Shown piece by piece: positions 22,936-31,030 of a stretch of 36,158 nt of DNA (position 1 is the stretch's first letter; every line of letters starts with the position of its first letter). Location of the stretch: the IMG/VR virus record IMGVR_UViG_3300035182_000286, positions 1 through 36,158 of that record. The stretch is one strand, 5' to 3'. The notes under the pieces were generated by a model that was not told the origin of the DNA, made no database searches, and saw only the letters and a program-made list of their open reading frames with translations. The position numbers and the translations under genes are program-made. This stretch comes from a virus.

Positions 22936-25052
22936 TGGGGCATTCCTGTCTGCTCGGGCGAGGGGGCGGCCGCCTGGTCTCCGCTTGGTGCTGGTTCTTC
23001 TGTGATCTGGCCCACGGCCTTGCCCAGCTGCTGGGCCACTGCCAGCGCGTGGTTCTGAGCATCGATGCTCAGGGTGGACATGACCTTTTCGGTGTCAGCC
23101 TTCACCTTCTCGGTGTCGGCGACGATCTTGATGGTGTCGGCCTTGGCCTTGGTTGCCTTGGCCTCCTCGTTGGCTGCCATGGCGTTCATGAGCTCGGTCT
23201 GAGCATCTGGGGGCTGGCTAGCTGCAGCCGCTGCGAGCACCTTCTGCTCGTCCTCGGTCGGCTTCACGACCCCCATCTTCACGAGCTTAGCGCGGAAGTA
23301 GTCTCGGACCTCCGAGACCCCTTCGCCCTCCATGTTCATCATGATCATGGACTGCAGCACCTGCTGGGTCTCAGGGTCCTGGGTCAGGGCCATGATGTTC
23401 GTCAGGTTCCGGACGATGTTCTCCCGCTTGCTCATCGAGGAGGGGCCAACCTCCACAGCCACGTCCATCGAGGCGTCTGAGACATCGTTCGTGATCTTCA
23501 GTTCGCCAGTCTCAGGATCCAGGATCGGCTTGGCCATCTCCACAGACCCAGCCTCACCTCGGTCTCCGATGGTCTTCATCTTTCGGCCCTCTTCGCCTCC
23601 GGGGTAGATGTCCTTGGCCATGCTGAGCCAGATCTCGCCAGACCGACGGATCGCCTTGGCCATGTTGCTGATGTAGATGAAGGCCTGCATATCTAGGCGG
23701 GTCTGCACCAGTTCGATGGCCTTGCCGCTGATGTTGGAGACCATCTTGTCGGCGCCCTGGGGGTTCCCGAGGATCTCCTGCATGTCCTGCTCGGTGAGCT
23801 GCAGCAGGGCGGCCATGGCCGGCGGGATCTCCGGGGCCTTGGTATAGGCCATGGGGCCGGCGGGGAGTTCGTTCCCGTTGGGGTCCGTCATGGGATTCAA
23901 GAGTAGGAATGGGTAGTTCTTCAGGTTGTCATCGGCCCACATCAACTGGTGACCGCTGATCTGCTGGGGGGTCAGGATCGGCTTCGAGACGCTGGACAGG
24001 GCGCTGATCTCGCCCAACTTGCTCAACTGCATGTTCTTCAGCCGCTGGGGGTCCTTGGCCAGGCGCACGTGGCCCATGCACCGTTCGATGCCGTCCACGA
24101 ACCAGCGCTTGCCGAACATGGGCACGACCGGAATGCATTTCCCAGCGATGCGGCCGCAGTCTTCAAGGACCTTCCCACCACTCATCAGATACTTGTGGAC
24201 CTTCTTGATCTTGAGCTTCTTCTCGGAGACCCGCACCCAACCGGTGGCCAGCAACTGGGGCTCGATGTCCTCATCCTCATCCAGCTCGCTGATGAGGTAT
24301 ACCTCCTCGTCCCCAGTCAGGCTCTTGAACGTGATGGCCACGTCCTTGACCTCTTCCACCCGGTAGTACTCGGCCAGGTAGACGACGTTGGGGGTGATCC
24401 AGTCGAACTGGCCCCCGGTAAGGTTGATCTTGGGCCAACTGGCGGGGTCGTCCTTGTATTCCTCCTTGTAGGCCGGCACGGTCATGGAGGACAGCACGAA
24501 GCAGTGCTTGGCGTCGGCCTTATCCTGGCGCTTGGCGTCCAGGTCGAAGAACACGCAGGAGTCGGCGTCGTAGATCGGCTCAAACCGGATCCGCTGCCTC
24601 AGGTCCTCGGGATCCTCGTCGTTCTCGTAGGTCGCCCGCAGCCGCCAGGCCCCGATGCCACCGCCCACACCCTCCTCGAAGGCGTTGTCGTAGGCCTCCT
24701 CGGCAGCACTGTCCTGCTCGTCGGCCCGGTAGAGCCCCGCGCAGGTGTCTGCTAGGCCCATGTCCTCAGCCCCATCCTTGGGCACGAAGGAGACGTCGAT
24801 TCGGTTGTTTCGGTACTCGTTGAAGATCCGGATCACAGCCAAGTGGACCTTGTTGACCTCGAACTTCGGCTTGTTCTCGAACTGCTCGCCCAGGTTGCCT
24901 TCCCACTGAGCCCCGGCGATGGAGTAGAACCGGCGATCCTCCAGGCACTGCTGGCGCTCCTCACGCACAGCGGTCTGGATCTCGTTGAACTGGCGTAGGG
25001 CCGTCTCATGGACCGCCTTCAGCCGTTCTTCCTTCGTGGGTCGGGACATCAT
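22932..25052 (-). CDS. Portal protein, P22 gp1-like
   Basis: A 706-residue protein (P22 portal: 725). The N-terminus (FYSIAGAQWEGNLGEQFENKPKFEVNKVHLAVIRIFNEYRNNRIDVSF) is the typical opening of the P22-type portal family, and the long C-terminal helix with Lys/Ala/Thr repeats (EEAKATKAKADTIKIVADTEKVKADTEKV) fits the barrel helices of these portals. It forms the twelve-fold ring for DNA passage. The start is set at ATG 25052, overlapping the terminase stop by ATGA; codons upstream of it are inside the terminase gene. Confidence 0.9.
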   Translation of the reverse strand: MMSRPTKEERLKAVHETALRQFNEIQTAVREERQQCLEDRRFYSIAGAQWEGNLGEQFENKPKFEVNKVHLAVIRIFNEYRNNRIDVSFVPKDGAEDMGLADTCAGLYRADEQDSAAEEAYDNAFEEGVGGGIGAWRLRATYENDEDPEDLRQRIRFEPIYDADSCVFFDLDAKRQDKADAKHCFVLSSMTVPAYKEEYKDDPASWPKINLTGGQFDWITPNVVYLAEYYRVEEVKDVAITFKSLTGDEEVYLISELDEDEDIEPQLLATGWVRVSEKKLKIKKVHKYLMSGGKVLEDCGRIAGKCIPVVPMFGKRWFVDGIERCMGHVRLAKDPQRLKNMQLSKLGEISALSSVSKPILTPQQISGHQLMWADDNLKNYPFLLLNPMTDPNGNELPAGPMAYTKAPEIPPAMAALLQLTEQDMQEILGNPQGADKMVSNISGKAIELVQTRLDMQAFIYISNMAKAIRRSGEIWLSMAKDIYPGGEEGRKMKTIGDRGEAGSVEMAKPILDPETGELKITNDVSDASMDVAVEVGPSSMSKRENIVRNLTNIMALTQDPETQQVLQSMIMMNMEGEGVSEVRDYFRAKLVKMGVVKPTEDEQKVLAAAAASQPPDAQTELMNAMAANEEAKATKAKADTIKIVADTEKVKADTEKVMSTLSIDAQNHALAVAQQLGKAVGQITEEPAPSGDQAAAPSPEQTGMPQ

Positions 25053-26374
25053 GACCACCTGTTCATAACGGGCAGAGGAACGGCCTGCTTCTCAGTCTTC
25101 TTGGGCAGTACGATCCCTCCGAACAACTCAGCGAGGACCCAGATCCAGGCGTCCGCACGGTTCGGAGACTTGCCGCCGAGGTAGCCGCTGGTCGAGAAGG
25201 CGGTGAGCTCGTCCTCCAGCTCGTGGAAGTCGCCGACGTGGCGGATCTTCCCCTGCTCGTAGAGGGCGCTGAAGGGCTCAGCCCGGACCGCCTTGGACCT
25301 GGTGGCACTCACGGAACGGTAGGGCGTCCGAGGCCGAGCGGTCTGGATGGTCGCCTTGACCATGGCCCCGCCGTAGTTCTCCTCGCCCACGACCACGTCC
25401 GCCTGGTGCCGGTCAAAGGCCTGTGTGGCAACCCGGGCCCAGGTAGCGGGGCCAGCCTTGACCGTGCAGTCCTCCAAGAGGTAGGCGTTCCCGTCCGTTC
25501 CCAGGCCGCCCACGCAGATCCCGATGGCATCATTGTCCGGGGAGTCCCCATCCGCTCCGGAGGGATCCACACCGACCACAACCCGCACGAAGTCGGGCAC
25601 CTTGCCGTCTGTCACCCGCCACTTATCGAAGTCCTCGTCGTGGAACAGGGCGTTCGGGGTGGCGTCTGCGAACTCCCCCTTGAGGAACCGCTTCTGCAAG
25701 CGCACAGACAGGCCTAGCAGGGTGTCCAGGTAGTCCTTGCTGATGTTCTCGGTGTTGTCCTGGGGGTTGATCTGGAACAAGGCGTAGTCATCCGGGTTCG
25801 GAAGGGGCTTCTTGGTCTCGGTATCCCGCTTCTCTACAAAGAGCGAGTAGGTCCAATGCGCCTTAGATGGCGGGTTCTCGTCGTAGTACATCCGCGGCTG
25901 CAGTCGAACCGGCGGTCGGCCCTGGATGATTTGGTCCACCTGCTGGGCCAGACGGGTCACGGCCAGGTCCCGGGAGCCCCGGGGGATCTGGCTGGCTTCG
26001 TTTAGGTAGATGGTACAGAACTCCATGCCCAGGATCTTCTCGGTGCGCTCCTTGTCATCCAGGCCGCCGAACCAGATCTGGCTGCCGTTGTCGAACTCGG
26101 CGAACCAGTCAGACTTGTCCATCCGAAACGTCACGCCCGGGAAGGCGAGCTTCATCACCTTGGGGAAGGTATCCAGGACGACCGAGGCCTTCACCGCATT
26201 GAACCGGAACCGGAGGATGGCGTGGCGACTCATAGGGGCCTTCAGCGCCCGCATGACCACGTTGCGCACCAGGAGGAACGTCTTCCCAGACCGGGAGCCC
26301 CCAAACAGCATGATGTGGGTTGCTGGGCCTGAAAGAACGGACTGGGCCTCCGTCTGGCGGGTGGTGAGCCTCAT
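25049..26374 (-). CDS. terL: Terminase large subunit
   Basis: A 441-residue packaging motor. The ATPase domain has Walker A GGSRSGKT (25-32) and a Walker B ending CTIYLNEAS with catalytic Glu126. The RNase H-like nuclease domain begins at VVVGVDPSGADGD with Asp270 and has further acidic residues near Glu301/Asp302 and Asp408 (RADAW). It cuts concatemeric DNA and pumps it through the portal. It overlaps the small subunit and portal genes by ATGA on both sides. With a P22-like head and portal, headful packaging is expected. Confidence 0.95.
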   Translation of the reverse strand: MRLTTRQTEAQSVLSGPATHIMLFGGSRSGKTFLLVRNVVMRALKAPMSRHAILRFRFNAVKASVVLDTFPKVMKLAFPGVTFRMDKSDWFAEFDNGSQIWFGGLDDKERTEKILGMEFCTIYLNEASQIPRGSRDLAVTRLAQQVDQIIQGRPPVRLQPRMYYDENPPSKAHWTYSLFVEKRDTETKKPLPNPDDYALFQINPQDNTENISKDYLDTLLGLSVRLQKRFLKGEFADATPNALFHDEDFDKWRVTDGKVPDFVRVVVGVDPSGADGDSPDNDAIGICVGGLGTDGNAYLLEDCTVKAGPATWARVATQAFDRHQADVVVGEENYGGAMVKATIQTARPRTPYRSVSATRSKAVRAEPFSALYEQGKIRHVGDFHELEDELTAFSTSGYLGGKSPNRADAWIWVLAELFGGIVLPKKTEKQAVPLPVMNRWS

Positions 26375-26772
26375 ATCCGCTCGTCCACGTCAAAGGCGAC
26401 CACCAGCACGGATCCGCTATGCTCGAGCTTGGCGGGTGCGTCTAGACCCAGGAGCCGGGCCCGGCGGTCGGCCACCTTCAGGGCTGCACCGATGGCCTGC
26501 ACGTCTCCGTCCTCCACCTTGGCGGTGATGGCCTTGAGGTAGGTATCACAGCGGAGCAACTCTAGCTCCACCAGGTCGGCCTTGGCCTCACTGATGCCCT
26601 TGCGCTCAGCGGCGAAGGCATCCTTGACCATGGAGTGTGCGGTCGAGACGTTGCACTTCAGGATCCTGGCGATGTCCCGGAAGGTGTTTCCATGGGCCCG
26701 GAGCTTGAGCGCCTCAGCCTGCTTGATGAGCCGGTCAGCGGACTGCTTGGGGGTCTTCTGCCTGCTGCTCAC
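26371..26772 (-). CDS. terS: Terminase small subunit (putative)
   Basis: A 133-residue protein starting at GTG 26772 (GTGA overlap with the spanin stop). Residues about 20-55 form a helix-turn-helix (ALKLRAHGNTFRDIARILKCNVSTAHSMVKDAF), followed by acidic helices and a flexible C-terminus (HSGSVLVVAFDVDERI). Small terminases use such an HTH to bind the packaging site and an oligomerising helical core. It directly precedes the large subunit. Upstream codons of the same frame fall in the spanin gene and have no start signal. Confidence 0.75.
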   Translation of the reverse strand: MSSRQKTPKQSADRLIKQAEALKLRAHGNTFRDIARILKCNVSTAHSMVKDAFAAERKGISEAKADLVELELLRCDTYLKAITAKVEDGDVQAIGAALKVADRRARLLGLDAPAKLEHSGSVLVVAFDVDERI

Positions 26773-27362
26773 CGGAGCCTCCCGGCGATGTAGCCGCCAG
26801 CGAGGCCCACTGCAAGGCCCTGGAACCGTCCCACCCACTTCCCACTGGCAGACACGTGTTTCTGCGCGTCTAGGGCTATCCTGAGGCCCACAGCCTCACG
26901 TTCCCGAGCCTCTGCGGTGGCCTTCCACTCGAAGGATCGCTTCTGCTCATCCGTCAGGGCCAACTGCAGACCCTTGACCTGGTCGTCCAGCTTGGCGATC
27001 AGAACAGCATCTGCGGCCAGCAGCTCGTCTCGATGATCAGGTTCCACGGTGACTGGCTGGGCAGGATCTGGCACGACCGGATCAGGAACTCCCTGCCGTC
27101 GCTGGGCCGCCACGATCCGACGAAGCTTCTCAACTTCAGCCCGTGCCCCAGCCACGTCTGTCTTGGCCTGTGCCAGCTCCGCCGCATGATCCGGAACGGC
27201 CTGGGCCTGCTGTTGGTGGACATCTGCCTCCCCATGCGCTGTATTGGCCTGCCTATCGGCCTTTGTGACCTTCTTCTGGTAGCAAGAGTCGAAGCCAACC
27301 GTGGCCGCAAAGATCGCCAGCACGGCGCCCAGGCCAAGGAGGAGATATCTGCGCGGGATCAC
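26769..27362 (-). CDS. Candidate inner-membrane spanin / Rz-like lysis protein (197 aa)
   Basis: A 197-residue protein beginning at GTG 27362 (GTGA overlap with the holin candidate). An N-terminal membrane segment (YLLLGLGAVLAIFAATVGF) is followed by a long helical, coiled-coil-like periplasmic region rich in Ala/Gln/Lys/Glu with a Pro-rich break (GVPDPVVPDPAQPVTVEPD), and a second Gly-rich hydrophobic end (FQGLAVGLAGGYIAGRLR). Membrane anchor plus coil in a lysis cassette is typical of i-spanins, which help fuse the inner and outer membranes. No embedded lipoprotein gene (o-spanin) was found, and the hydrophobic C-terminus is unusual. Confidence 0.6.
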   Translation of the reverse strand: MIPRRYLLLGLGAVLAIFAATVGFDSCYQKKVTKADRQANTAHGEADVHQQQAQAVPDHAAELAQAKTDVAGARAEVEKLRRIVAAQRRQGVPDPVVPDPAQPVTVEPDHRDELLAADAVLIAKLDDQVKGLQLALTDEQKRSFEWKATAEAREREAVGLRIALDAQKHVSASGKWVGRFQGLAVGLAGGYIAGRLR

Positions 27363-27619
27363 TTGGCGCCCCCGCCGGTCGATCCGCTTCCGGCACAATC
27401 CCCAGCGGGGGCAGGTGAGGCCGAAGCCCCGACGACTTTGCCCGTGACCACGCCAGCGACGAGGATGCCGAAGGCGGCCACCCAATTCGCTGACATCGGA
27501 CGGGAGACCACCTCCCAGGTCAACCACCAGCAGGAGCAGGCGACCACCAGGGCATAGGCAGCATGTTTCAGGCTTGCGCCCGGGTCGGAAGCATCCAGGA
27601 ACCTGCGGAGGTAGTTCAT
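27359..27619 (-). CDS. Holin candidate (86 aa, two membrane segments)
   Basis: An 86-residue protein with two hydrophobic segments (AAYALVVACSCWWLTW and WVAAFGILVAGVVTGKVVGA) separated by a short polar turn and a Gly/Ser tail. Size, membrane topology and its place between the DUF5675 protein and the spanin candidate fit a class II-like holin that makes the membrane pores for lysis. It overlaps both neighbours (ATGA, GTGA). Sequence similarity to a specific holin family was not recognised. Confidence 0.65.
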   Translation of the reverse strand: MNYLRRFLDASDPGASLKHAAYALVVACSCWWLTWEVVSRPMSANWVAAFGILVAGVVTGKVVGASASPAPAGDCAGSGSTGGGAK

Positions 27620-28053
27620 CCCGCCACCTGAGGGGCATCCTGAACCGTCAGCCAGACCTCCTCGCCCTTGTCCAGGGCCTGCTGCACCTTGGCAAGCAGC
27701 TGGGGCAGCATGGTCGATCCGCCCTGAATCCGGTTCGGACCCGCTACCACGGAGCCAACCAGGATGCAGCCGAGCGTGTCATCCGCATCGTTGCCGGAAT
27801 GGATCCGGATGCCAGTGAAGTAGGGGATGCCTTCAACCGCCAGCATCATCTTCTGGAACTTCACGCTCCAGGTGATCAGGACAGGATAGCGCCCGGATGG
27901 GATCGCGGTCTTCCCATAGATCTTGCCCTCGCCATGTTCGCCCAGGTCCCGCACGGGATCCTCAAGCGTGTAGCAGAACGGCCGTCCATCAACGTCCAGA
28001 TGCCCCAGCGTGGCCAGGGCATTCGACGGCTGACGGGTGAGGGACAGTTCCAA
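27616..28053 (-). CDS. DUF5675-family protein, possible endolysin-like
   Basis: A 145-residue protein of the DUF5675 type: TLGHLDVDGRPFCYTLEDPVRD, then KIYGKTAIPSGRYPV, then FTGIRIHSGNDADDTLGCILVG. The last segment (HSGN...TLGC) resembles the His/Cys catalytic region of L,D-transpeptidase-like folds. It heads the lysis cassette, so a peptidoglycan-active role is plausible, though the family is not firmly characterised. No ATG lies in frame; TTG 28053 is the best start, just after a hairpin region. No other endolysin (lysozyme, amidase) is visible in the window. Confidence 0.7.
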   Translation of the reverse strand: MELSLTRQPSNALATLGHLDVDGRPFCYTLEDPVRDLGEHGEGKIYGKTAIPSGRYPVLITWSVKFQKMMLAVEGIPYFTGIRIHSGNDADDTLGCILVGSVVAGPNRIQGGSTMLPQLLAKVQQALDKGEEVWLTVQDAPQVAG

Positions 28054-28067
28054 CCATGCACCGGAAA

Positions 28068-28136
28068 AGTGCGGGGGCTTTGGGTAACGGATCGGCCCAT
28101 GTTGGCGCCAGTAAGTTGGTTGAGTGCCCCCGCACT
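28068..28136 (-). promoter_or_regulatory. Long inverted repeat before the lysis genes (candidate attenuator/terminator)
   Basis: On the minus strand AGTGCGGGGGC (28136-28126) is perfectly complementary to GCCCCCGCACT (28078-28068), which is followed by TTTT. The loop is 47 bases. The upstream arm can alternatively fold on itself as GAGTGC-gggg-GCACTC. Two exclusive structures, one with a U-run, suggest an attenuator controlling entry into the lysis and head genes. Function is inferred from structure and position only. Confidence 0.45.
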
Positions 28137-28144
28137 CTCAGGAT

Positions 28145-28402
28145 TCATCCGGCATCGTCCATAGGCGTGGAATACCTCTCATTCCAGACCTTGTAGACGA
28201 ACCCACGTGAGCAGTGATGCTTCCGGGTGACCTCTTTCCAGTCAGTCTCAGGGTCGGCCAGAATCTGCAGCCGGATGATCGCCCAGCGGTTCAGCGTTCC
28301 GCTACGTTCCAGGGCAGCCACAGCCGAGTGGGCCAACTTGGCGGCGTCGGGAGCCCCCTGAGCCTCGAACGTATTCCGGAGCAATGTCTCGATGTAGCGC
28401 AT
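28145..28402 (-). CDS. Small helix-turn-helix protein in late-regulator position (85 aa)
   Basis: An 85-residue protein whose C-terminal half has a likely helix-turn-helix (DWKEVTRKHHCSRGFVYKVWNERY). The start is set at ATG 28402 because GGAG lies five bases upstream; ATG 28471, overlapping the RusA-like stop, would add 23 residues. In P22 and lambda the gene between the resolvase/nin region and the lysis genes encodes a late antiterminator (gp23/Q). This gene lies in the same place and just before a hairpin, so a late regulatory role is an attractive inference, but sequence similarity to Q was not recognised. Confidence 0.55.
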   Translation of the reverse strand: MRYIETLLRNTFEAQGAPDAAKLAHSAVAALERSGTLNRWAIIRLQILADPETDWKEVTRKHHCSRGFVYKVWNERYSTPMDDAG

Positions 28403-28460
28403 CAAATCTCCGGATGTTTGGGGGTTGATGTGTTCGGCGGGGTGTCCAGAAGTGGACAGT

Positions 28461-28823
28461 TCATGCAACATCCTCGAGCACGATCGTGGTTCCGATCGGG
28501 CCCGTCCGGGTGACCTGCTGGGTGAACACGAGCTCGACGTGAGTAGGGCTGTCGTCCACCAGGAGGCCCCGCAGCTTGATGAAGTCGATCAGACCCTTGC
28601 ATCCGCCGGCCAGGTTGTCCTGGTCAAGCGCCTTGCGGCCATGCCGGCAGATGGTCATACGTCGCTTGCCGGTGGCCTTCGGGATGGGAGGCACCCGGTT
28701 CAAGGCAGAGACGACCTCCCAGCCCAGGACCTGGTCGGCCCGCTTCCGGGCAGCCCAGTGCATCCGTCGGGTCTCGTTCAGCGAGGGGGTCACGGACGGG
28801 ATGGTAAGGGTCCAGGAGGTCAT
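28461..28823 (-). CDS. RusA-like Holliday junction resolvase
   Basis: A 120-residue protein with the RusA signature LDQDNLAGGCKGLIDFIKLRGLLVDDSP: acidic residues Asp67, Asp69 and Asp90/Asp91 and Lys76 match the metal-binding catalytic set (counted from ATG 28823). RusA enzymes cut four-way DNA junctions made during replication and recombination. A TTG four codons upstream is an alternative start; neither has a strong ribosome-binding site. It lies downstream of the helicase across a cluster of short repeats. Confidence 0.85.
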   Translation of the reverse strand: MTSWTLTIPSVTPSLNETRRMHWAARKRADQVLGWEVVSALNRVPPIPKATGKRRMTICRHGRKALDQDNLAGGCKGLIDFIKLRGLLVDDSPTHVELVFTQQVTRTGPIGTTIVLEDVA

Positions 28824-28835
28824 CGTTCTACCCAA

Positions 28836-28942
28836 CCGTTCCGGCGTTCCCGTTCTACCCTAAAGGGTAGTAGAACGCGGAACGTTCCTAAACCGTTCCA
28901 GGAACGGAACGCTTGGAACGTTCTGAAAATAAATGTAGTTCT
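28836..28942. repeat. GTTCC/GGAAC repeat cluster, candidate replication origin
   Basis: The roughly 117 non-coding bases between the helicase and RusA-like genes hold about a dozen short copies of GTTCC or its complement (for example at 28838, 28846, 28879, 28884, 28895, 28901, 28906 and 28915). They include the perfect palindrome CCGTTCCAGGAACGG (28893-28907), the palindrome GGAACGTTCC (28879-28888) and an inverted repeat GTTCTACCC/GGGTAGTAGAAC (28852-28876). An AT-rich stretch follows (28924-28937). More copies continue into the helicase 3' end (28963, 28973, 28999). Iteron-like repeats next to helicase and primase genes suggest an origin; a regulatory binding array is the alternative. Confidence 0.5.
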
Positions 28943-30188
28943 ACTCATCAAAATCACCATCCGTTCCAGCCGAGAACGTTTTGATTCTTTGGAGCCCTGG
29001 AACGGTTATGTCCAGGGTTTTTTTCTGGACAAATCCGAGCCTCCGAAGGTTGAAAATAAGCTTCCTGAGGGCGGCCGACTTGTCCCTATTTGTTGGACAA
29101 AAACGATGTGCAAGGGTGACTTTGTTCTGGTCAGGCCCACCCTCATGGAGGGCAACCAGGAGCGCGTCGAGGGTGCTCAGTTCCTCCATGGCGCCCTTGC
29201 CCTTGAGCGAGGCCATCACGTCCAGGGAGTTCGGCAGGGGCAGCCATGAGCCCGCGCCAGGTTCGCCTGCGTCGATCTGCTCCAGGACGCGCCACTCGCC
29301 CTTGGGGCCCACGGACTGCTTCGAGGCCCCGAAGACCAGGTAGCCGCCCCTCCGGGCCTTGTCGGCATCGAGCTGCGCCTTCTCGGCCTGGTCGTGACGC
29401 AGTGGGGCCAACTGCAGGACGTAGCGGGCAGAGCCGAGCAGGGCGCTGGAGCCACGGACCCAGTCTGTGGACATCAGCTCGTCCACCGAGGGCTTGGACT
29501 GCGTCCGGGCCCCACTTTGCCCCTTGGCGGTGTGGTGGCAGATCATGGGGGAATAGCCGGTCTTACCCGCGATCTGATATGAGGCCGCTAAGATCGGTTT
29601 CATGTCTTTAGCGCTGTTCTCGTCCCCCTCTGATGCCGCCGCGAAGGTGTCAATGGCAAACATACCAGCGGCTACACCCGCTTCTTCAAGTGAATGAATC
29701 GCGGCCATGATGGTAGGCATCAGCTTGGGCAGGTAGGTCGTGGGGGTCACGGCGAACCGGTCCTCGTCCAGTTGGATTGACTCGGCGCCCCAGTCCGGGG
29801 TCAGCAGCAGGGCATTGGTGTGGAGGTTCTTCTCGTTCTCGGGCGACCACTCCCCCGCTATCTTCAGGACTTCCACGATGCCCTTCAGCCGCCGATGGAC
29901 CACGTCCTGGGGGTCCTCGAGGCTCAGGTAGATCGCACCCATCGGGACGCTGGCAGCGTAGCCCAGGAACGACCGGCCGCAGGCGATGGCAACGACCATC
30001 TGAAGGGTCAGGAATGACTTGCCGGCATTTGGGACGGACACCAGGAATCCTGGGGCCCGCCGTGGGATGAGTCCTTGGATGAGCCAGTCGATGGGTGGGA
30101 CCGGGGCGTCCAGCAACTTCCCCATGGACTGTGCCAGCAGTGGAGCAACGGGGACTACCCGGTCCATGGTTCGGAGTGGTTCGGTCAT
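28941..30188 (-). CDS. RepA/DnaB-like replicative helicase (AAA_25 type)
   Basis: A 415-residue RecA-fold ATPase. Walker A is SVPNAGKS (51-58), a catalytic acid follows strand 2 (LSLEDP, Glu91), Walker B is GMFAIDTF (Asp180), and PMICHHTAKGQ gives the sensor His pair typical of hexameric RepA-like helicases. The C-terminal ~120 residues carry a winged-helix-like segment (LAHRFCPTNRDKSAALRKLIFNLRRLGFV). It should load at the phage origin and unwind DNA together with the preceding primase-polymerase. Start at ATG 30188, overlapping the primase stop by ATGA. Confidence 0.85.
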   Translation of the reverse strand: MTEPLRTMDRVVPVAPLLAQSMGKLLDAPVPPIDWLIQGLIPRRAPGFLVSVPNAGKSFLTLQMVVAIACGRSFLGYAASVPMGAIYLSLEDPQDVVHRRLKGIVEVLKIAGEWSPENEKNLHTNALLLTPDWGAESIQLDEDRFAVTPTTYLPKLMPTIMAAIHSLEEAGVAAGMFAIDTFAAASEGDENSAKDMKPILAASYQIAGKTGYSPMICHHTAKGQSGARTQSKPSVDELMSTDWVRGSSALLGSARYVLQLAPLRHDQAEKAQLDADKARRGGYLVFGASKQSVGPKGEWRVLEQIDAGEPGAGSWLPLPNSLDVMASLKGKGAMEELSTLDALLVALHEGGPDQNKVTLAHRFCPTNRDKSAALRKLIFNLRRLGFVQKKTLDITVPGLQRIKTFSAGTDGDFDE

Positions 30189-31030
30189 GCCCACCTCAGG
30201 CCACTCGGACGTGGCGCCTCGACGTTCTTGGATCCGAACCCGCCGGTCCCGTAACGGGCCGCGTTGCGCAGCTTGGCCTCGAGGTCGTCGGCATCCCACG
30301 GCGGGGAACAGGTCATGTTCCAGTCCATCATCGCGGCCAGGGCGTCACCTTCGGACAGGTCGAAGTCCCGGACCAGAATGCAGGCCACGCGGTAGGTGTG
30401 GGCGTCCCCGCCGGCCCCATGGATGGCCGGTGGCACGTTCCGCAGGTAGGCGATGGCACGGCGTACCGGGCCGTCCCCGCGCTGGATCGCCTGGGACGCC
30501 GGGCGCATGATGCGCTGCGGCTCGGGGAACCACCTGGCGTCGTAGACCGGCAGATCATGGATGGGCACGGTCCAGTCGCCCAGGGCCTCGTAGATCACGC
30601 CGGTCCAGTGAACGGACCCGGGAGCCACGACGTAGCCGCCGTTCGCCTTGCGGTCAAGGCCGCAGGATAGGACGCGGACCTTGTTCGAGGGGGCCTGTTC
30701 CTCGTCCTTCAGCCGGTAGAAGCGGTGGTGGCCCTTCGCAGTGCGGGTGATCCATGGGGTCTGGGGCAGGGACTCGGCGGCCCACTCGTCAGCGGCCGGC
30801 GTGTCCGAGTCCAAAACGACCAGGCGCGAGGGGCCTAGGGACAGGCCCAGGTTCCAGTTGTTCCGGTCCCAGGCTGCGGCCTGCTCGTCCGTGGTGCAGA
30901 TCGCCAGGGGCTGCCAGTCATCGAAGCGGGGCTTTTTCCCGGTCTCGGGGTTATTGGGCTGGGGGTCGATCAGTGGGAACGGGTAGAGACCCATGGCGCG
31001 GAAGGCTCGGGCAGAGGGGAAGGTGGTCAT
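30185..31030 (-). CDS. Primase-polymerase (Prim-Pol domain)
   Basis: A 281-residue protein with the archaeo-eukaryotic primase-type Prim-Pol fold: the metal-binding VVLDSD (Asp74, Asp76), the nucleotide-binding GHHRFYR (100-106), and GGYVVAPGSVH. The C-terminal part (ARRAIAYLRNVPPAI-like helices, then ALAAMMDWNMTCSPPWDADDLEAKLRNAARYG) is a PriCT-like domain. It synthesises primers and is paired with the RepA-like helicase, with which it overlaps by ATGA. Together they are the replication core. Confidence 0.85.
   Translation of the reverse strand: MTTFPSARAFRAMGLYPFPLIDPQPNNPETGKKPRFDDWQPLAICTTDEQAAAWDRNNWNLGLSLGPSRLVVLDSDTPAADEWAAESLPQTPWITRTAKGHHRFYRLKDEEQAPSNKVRVLSCGLDRKANGGYVVAPGSVHWTGVIYEALGDWTVPIHDLPVYDARWFPEPQRIMRPASQAIQRGDGPVRRAIAYLRNVPPAIHGAGGDAHTYRVACILVRDFDLSEGDALAAMMDWNMTCSPPWDADDLEAKLRNAARYGTGGFGSKNVEAPRPSGLRWA

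Noticed and set aside
28836-29007. CRISPR-like array
   Set aside because: Repeats are only five to seven bases, occur in both orientations and have irregular spacing with no spacers; origin or operator repeats fit better.
29009-29031. Programmed frameshift or terminator in the helicase 3' end (run of seven A on the coding strand inside an inverted repeat TGTCCAG/CTGGACA)
   Set aside because: The helicase continues in frame past it to a sensible C-terminus, and no alternative frame gives a useful product. The run lies inside the loop rather than after the stem.
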